A DNA stretch of 8,045 nt from Syntrophales bacterium (GTDB lineage: Bacteria; Desulfobacterota; Syntrophia; Syntrophales; UBA8958): assembly GCA_023231165.1 (NCBI GenBank), contig JALNVY010000111.1:1-8045 (forward strand), given 5' to 3'. Position numbers and translations under genes: made by a program. Below, one piece after another: positions 5,353-8,045 of this stretch. The notes below the pieces were generated by a model. That model saw only the letters and a list, made by a program, of their open reading frames with translations, made no database searches and was not told where the DNA came from. Position 1 is the first letter of the stretch. Each line of letters starts with the position of its first letter.

Positions 5353-6798
5353 TCATACCCCCGGGATTATTACCGTAAATACCGTCGCGGCGCTCCGGAA
5401 AAACTGATCGGGCATGATGCCCGTAAGGAACGTCATGATGACGATGGCCGCAATCATGACGCCGATCATGGTTACACCCGTCCGCATCGGCAGCAGCCCC
5501 TCCCCCTCCCCTTCCGCCGTCATGTACATGACCATGACAATCCGCAGGTAATAGAAAAAGGAAACGATGGTGGCGACAATGGCGATGAGGACGACGCCGA
5601 GGTAACCGGCTTCGATGCCGACCTTGAAGAGATAGAATTTCGCGAAGAAACCGCCCGTCGGGGGTATTCCCGCCAGGGAGACCATGAAGACCGCCAGGGC
5701 AAAGGCGTGCCACGGATGCCTTGACGCCAGGCCGGCCAGGTCATCGATCCGCAGCGCCTTGCCCTGCCGCCGCGACAGGTAGGCCAGGGAGGCGAAGGCC
5801 CCCATGTTCATGAAAATATAGACCATCAGGTAAAAAGCGATGGCCCCCGCCCCGCCCTCGGGAATGGCTAAGAGCCCGATAAGTATATAACCCGCCTGGG
5901 CAATCCCGGAATAGGCGAGCATGCGGACGACGCTGGCTTGCCGGAGGGCGGTAAAATTCCCGATCACCATGCTGGCCACGGACATGAAGATGACCGCCGC
6001 GGAGAACAGGTTCTGGCCGGGCCCGGAAACACTCGTCCCGAAACGGAGGAGGACGGCAAAGACGGCAATCTTCGGCGCCACCGACATAAATGCCGCGACA
6101 CAGACCGGCGCCCCTTCATAGGCGTCGGGGGCCCACATATGAAAGGGGGCGGCGGCGATCTTGAAGCCAAGGCCGATGAGCATCAAGGCCGCACCCGCCA
6201 GCAGCAGCGCCGGGGCCGCTGAAGGGGCGGCAAAAGCCGCCAGATTTGTCGTTCCGGTCGCGCCGTAGGAGAGGGCAAGGCCCAGGAGAAACAGGGCCGA
6301 GGCAAAGCTCCCCAGCAAAAAGTATTTGACGGCCCCTTCCATACCCGCCCGGACGATCTTCATGAACCCGACGAGGACATAGAGGGACAGGGAAAGTATT
6401 TCAATGCCCAGGAAAATGACGAGGAGATCCCGTGTAGACGTCATGATCCCCATCCCGATCAGGGAAAAGAGGAGGAGGCTGTAGTATTCGCCGTTGTTTT
6501 TATGGTCCGGCAGGAAATCCCGGGCCAGGACGAAACTGATGAGGGCCGTCGTCAGGATCAGCACCTGGAACATAAGGGCGCTGTTGTCCTTCACGATCAG
6601 GCCGCCGAGGCCGTGGGCACCCTGATCCCAAAGATAGCAAACGGCAGCCAAGGCCGCGAAAACGGTCAAGACGGCAGCAGGCACAATGCCTTTACCCCGG
6701 CCTACACCCCGGATAAAAAGGAGGGTCGTCGCCCCTGCCAGGAGGATGATCTCCGGGAGCAAACAGTAGAGATTAACGTCTTGAGGGATCATGTTCAT
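5353..6798 (-). CDS. nuoN: NADH:quinone oxidoreductase (complex I) subunit N
   Basis: The 481-residue, almost wholly hydrophobic protein is the antiporter-like subunit N of the complex I membrane arm, which takes part in proton pumping driven by quinone reduction; the length is normal for NuoN. The key charged membrane residues are present: Glu133 in IFLGIEILSLS, Lys213 in GLGFKIAAAPFHMWAPDAYEGAP, Lys243 in SVAPKIAVFA, and Lys387 in GGFFAKFYLFK, the lysine that replaces the glutamate of NuoM and NuoL in this subunit. The motif RQASVVRMLAYSGIAQAGY (286-304) is also typical. The start codon (6798-6796) overlaps the nuoM stop in an ATGA, with AAAGG (6813-6809) ten bases upstream; a second Met two codons later is the alternative. 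nuoN is usually the last gene of nuo operons and is so here. The charged residues indicate a functional gene. Confidence 0.97.
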   Translation of the reverse strand: MNMIPQDVNLYCLLPEIILLAGATTLLFIRGVGRGKGIVPAAVLTVFAALAAVCYLWDQGAHGLGGLIVKDNSALMFQVLILTTALISFVLARDFLPDHKNNGEYYSLLLFSLIGMGIMTSTRDLLVIFLGIEILSLSLYVLVGFMKIVRAGMEGAVKYFLLGSFASALFLLGLALSYGATGTTNLAAFAAPSAAPALLLAGAALMLIGLGFKIAAAPFHMWAPDAYEGAPVCVAAFMSVAPKIAVFAVLLRFGTSVSGPGQNLFSAAVIFMSVASMVIGNFTALRQASVVRMLAYSGIAQAGYILIGLLAIPEGGAGAIAFYLMVYIFMNMGAFASLAYLSRRQGKALRIDDLAGLASRHPWHAFALAVFMVSLAGIPPTGGFFAKFYLFKVGIEAGYLGVVLIAIVATIVSFFYYLRIVMVMYMTAEGEGEGLLPMRTGVTMIGVMIAAIVIMTFLTGIMPDQFFRSAATVFTVIIPGV

Positions 6799-8045
6799 CG
6801 GTCCAATACCTTTACAGAGTCAAGATTAGGCAGAACGGGATTGGCCGCCACGGAGAGGCAGGCCGCCTTTATGGCCGGGGCGGAAATCAGTTGCCGGGAT
6901 ATGGTCTCGACCCGGTCCGTAATATACGAAGGGTACAGGCCGATGAAGAAGACGAGGAGCGTCAGGGGGATCATGACCAGTTTCTCCCCCACGGATAAGT
7001 CCGCCACCGCGCCCGGGCGCCCCGAACGGTCCGTTTCGAAAAAGACCCGCTGCACCATCCAGAGCATATAGACGGCCCCCAGGATCAGGGTCGTGGCAGA
7101 CAGGGCGCCGATCCACCATTCGTACCGGAATGCGCCCAAAAGGAGCAGAAACTCGCCGACAAAGCCATTGAGTCCGGGAAGGCCCAGGGACGACAGGGTC
7201 ATGATGACGAAGAATGTCGCCAGGACCGGGACCCGCGCCGCCAGCCCCCCCAGCTTGTTCATGTCCCGCGTCTTTTGCCGCTCATAGAGCGCCCCGACGA
7301 GGATAAAGAGCGCCCCCGTGCTGAGGCCGTGATTGACCATCTGGATAATGCCCCCCTTCATCCCGGCCATGTTCCCCGCCATGATGCCCACCACGATAAG
7401 CCCCATGTGGCTGACGCTCGAATAGGCCACCAGCTTCTTCAGATCGTGCTGGGCAAAAGCCACGAAGGCGCCGTAAATGACACCGATGACGCCCAAGGCA
7501 ATGATCGCCGGGGTGAAGTATGCCGCCGCTTCGGGAAGAAGGGGCAGACAGAAGCGCAAGATGCCGTAGATGCCCATTTTCAGGAGCACGCCCGCCAGGA
7601 TGACGCTTCCGGCGGTCGGGGCTTCCACGTGGGCGTCGGGAAGCCAGGTATGAAAGGGGAAGATGGGAACCTTGATGGCAAAAGCCACGAAGAAGAGGAT
7701 GAAAATCCCGTATTGATAATGGGACGGAACCCTCAGGGCGAACCAGGAAACCATGTCAAAGCTGAAGCCGCCGCCTAGCTGCTGGTTTAGAAAGGCCATC
7801 AGGATCAGGCCGATCAGCAGAAAGACGCTTCCCGCCATGGTATAGATGATGAACTTGAGGGAGGCGTAGCGGCGGTTTTCACTGCCCCAGATCCCGATGA
7901 TGAGGAACATGGGAATGAGCATCGCCTCCCAGAAAATATAGAACAAAACGGCATCCAGGGATGCGAATACCCCCAGGATTCCCGTTTCCAGAACGAGAAA
8001 GGAGATGAAGTAGGCCTTTTCCTTGAGTTGGATCTTGTTCCAGGA
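6795..8045 (-). CDS. nuoM: NADH:quinone oxidoreductase (complex I) subunit M, N-terminus outside window
   Basis: The last 416 residues of NuoM are present; the frame is open to the right edge (the first codons read SWNKIQLKEKAYF), and roughly 80-90 N-terminal residues of a normal protein of about 500 are missing. It is a proton-channel subunit of the complex I membrane arm, related to Mrp-type antiporters. Counting from the first visible residue, the conserved charged positions are Glu40 (FWEAMLIPMFLIIGIWG), Lys125 (IKVPIFPFHTWLPDAHVEAPTAGS), Lys156 (GVLLKMGIYGILRF) and Glu298 (GFVGEFLLL). HDLKKLVAYSSVSHMG is the typical helix 9-10 region. The TGA at 6797-6795 overlaps the nuoN start, so the two are translated in a coupled way. 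An internal TTG at 7946 is not the start. Composition matches nuoN and is richer in GC than the plus-strand genes on the left. Confidence 0.97.
   Translation of the reverse strand, partial: SWNKIQLKEKAYFISFLVLETGILGVFASLDAVLFYIFWEAMLIPMFLIIGIWGSENRRYASLKFIIYTMAGSVFLLIGLILMAFLNQQLGGGFSFDMVSWFALRVPSHYQYGIFILFFVAFAIKVPIFPFHTWLPDAHVEAPTAGSVILAGVLLKMGIYGILRFCLPLLPEAAAYFTPAIIALGVIGVIYGAFVAFAQHDLKKLVAYSSVSHMGLIVVGIMAGNMAGMKGGIIQMVNHGLSTGALFILVGALYERQKTRDMNKLGGLAARVPVLATFFVIMTLSSLGLPGLNGFVGEFLLLLGAFRYEWWIGALSATTLILGAVYMLWMVQRVFFETDRSGRPGAVADLSVGEKLVMIPLTLLVFFIGLYPSYITDRVETISRQLISAPAIKAACLSVAANPVLPNLDSVKVLDR

Noticed and set aside
5264..5713. 149-codon minus-strand frame overlapping the end of nuoN
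   Set aside because: It is out of frame with nuoN, and the His/Arg/Gly-rich product is a frame shadow.
6502..7071. 189-codon plus-strand frame across the nuoM/nuoN junction
   Set aside because: Antisense to conserved complex I subunits in GC-rich DNA; the product is low-complexity and polar, typical of a shadow frame.
7275..7778. 167-codon plus-strand frame inside nuoM
   Set aside because: The His/Asp/Glu-rich product is what the reverse complement of membrane-protein codons gives; no independent signal.

Overview
The window joins a conserved respiratory operon to a patch of accessory DNA. The minus-strand right part (about 5353-8045) carries the 3' end of a complex I (NADH:quinone oxidoreductase) operon: nuoM, running off the right edge, followed by a complete nuoN with a 4-nt stop/start overlap. 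Both keep the charged membrane residues of the proton channels. The general look of these subunits, together with a Tat-dependent flavodoxin/ferredoxin, fits an anaerobic or facultative bacterium, perhaps of the Desulfobacterota (deltaproteobacteria). That placement is an impression from protein style and was not tested by a search.

The plus-strand left part (1-5218) is visibly less GC-rich and is a mosaic of small defence and stress modules and gene debris. In order it holds: (i) the C-terminal end of a DUF4143-type AAA+ ATPase, cut by the window edge; (ii) a TacA/TacT-like toxin-antitoxin pair, a ribbon-helix-helix DUF1778 antitoxin plus a GNAT acetyltransferase toxin, with a palindrome in its promoter region; (iii) a headless remnant resembling the C-terminal part of a HybA/FdnH-type iron-sulfur subunit; (iv) a flavodoxin fused to a 2x[4Fe-4S] ferredoxin with a Tat-like signal; (v) a stretch in which IS1182-type transposase motifs appear in three frames, apparently a decayed insertion sequence; (vi) a tightly packed three-gene operon: AbiEi antitoxin, AbiEii nucleotidyltransferase toxin, and a BglII/BstYI-like PD-(D/E)XK nuclease with an uncharacterised N-terminal domain.

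The most interesting item is the AbiEi-AbiEii-nuclease operon. The toxin start overlaps the antitoxin stop by 4 nt, the nuclease starts 3 nt after the toxin stop, and no DNA methyltransferase is visible in the window. This suggests either a composite abortive-infection/restriction unit or a solitary nuclease controlled by its toxin-antitoxin neighbours. The accessory patch ends convergently against nuoN. No integrase, tRNA, CRISPR array or attachment site was recognised.
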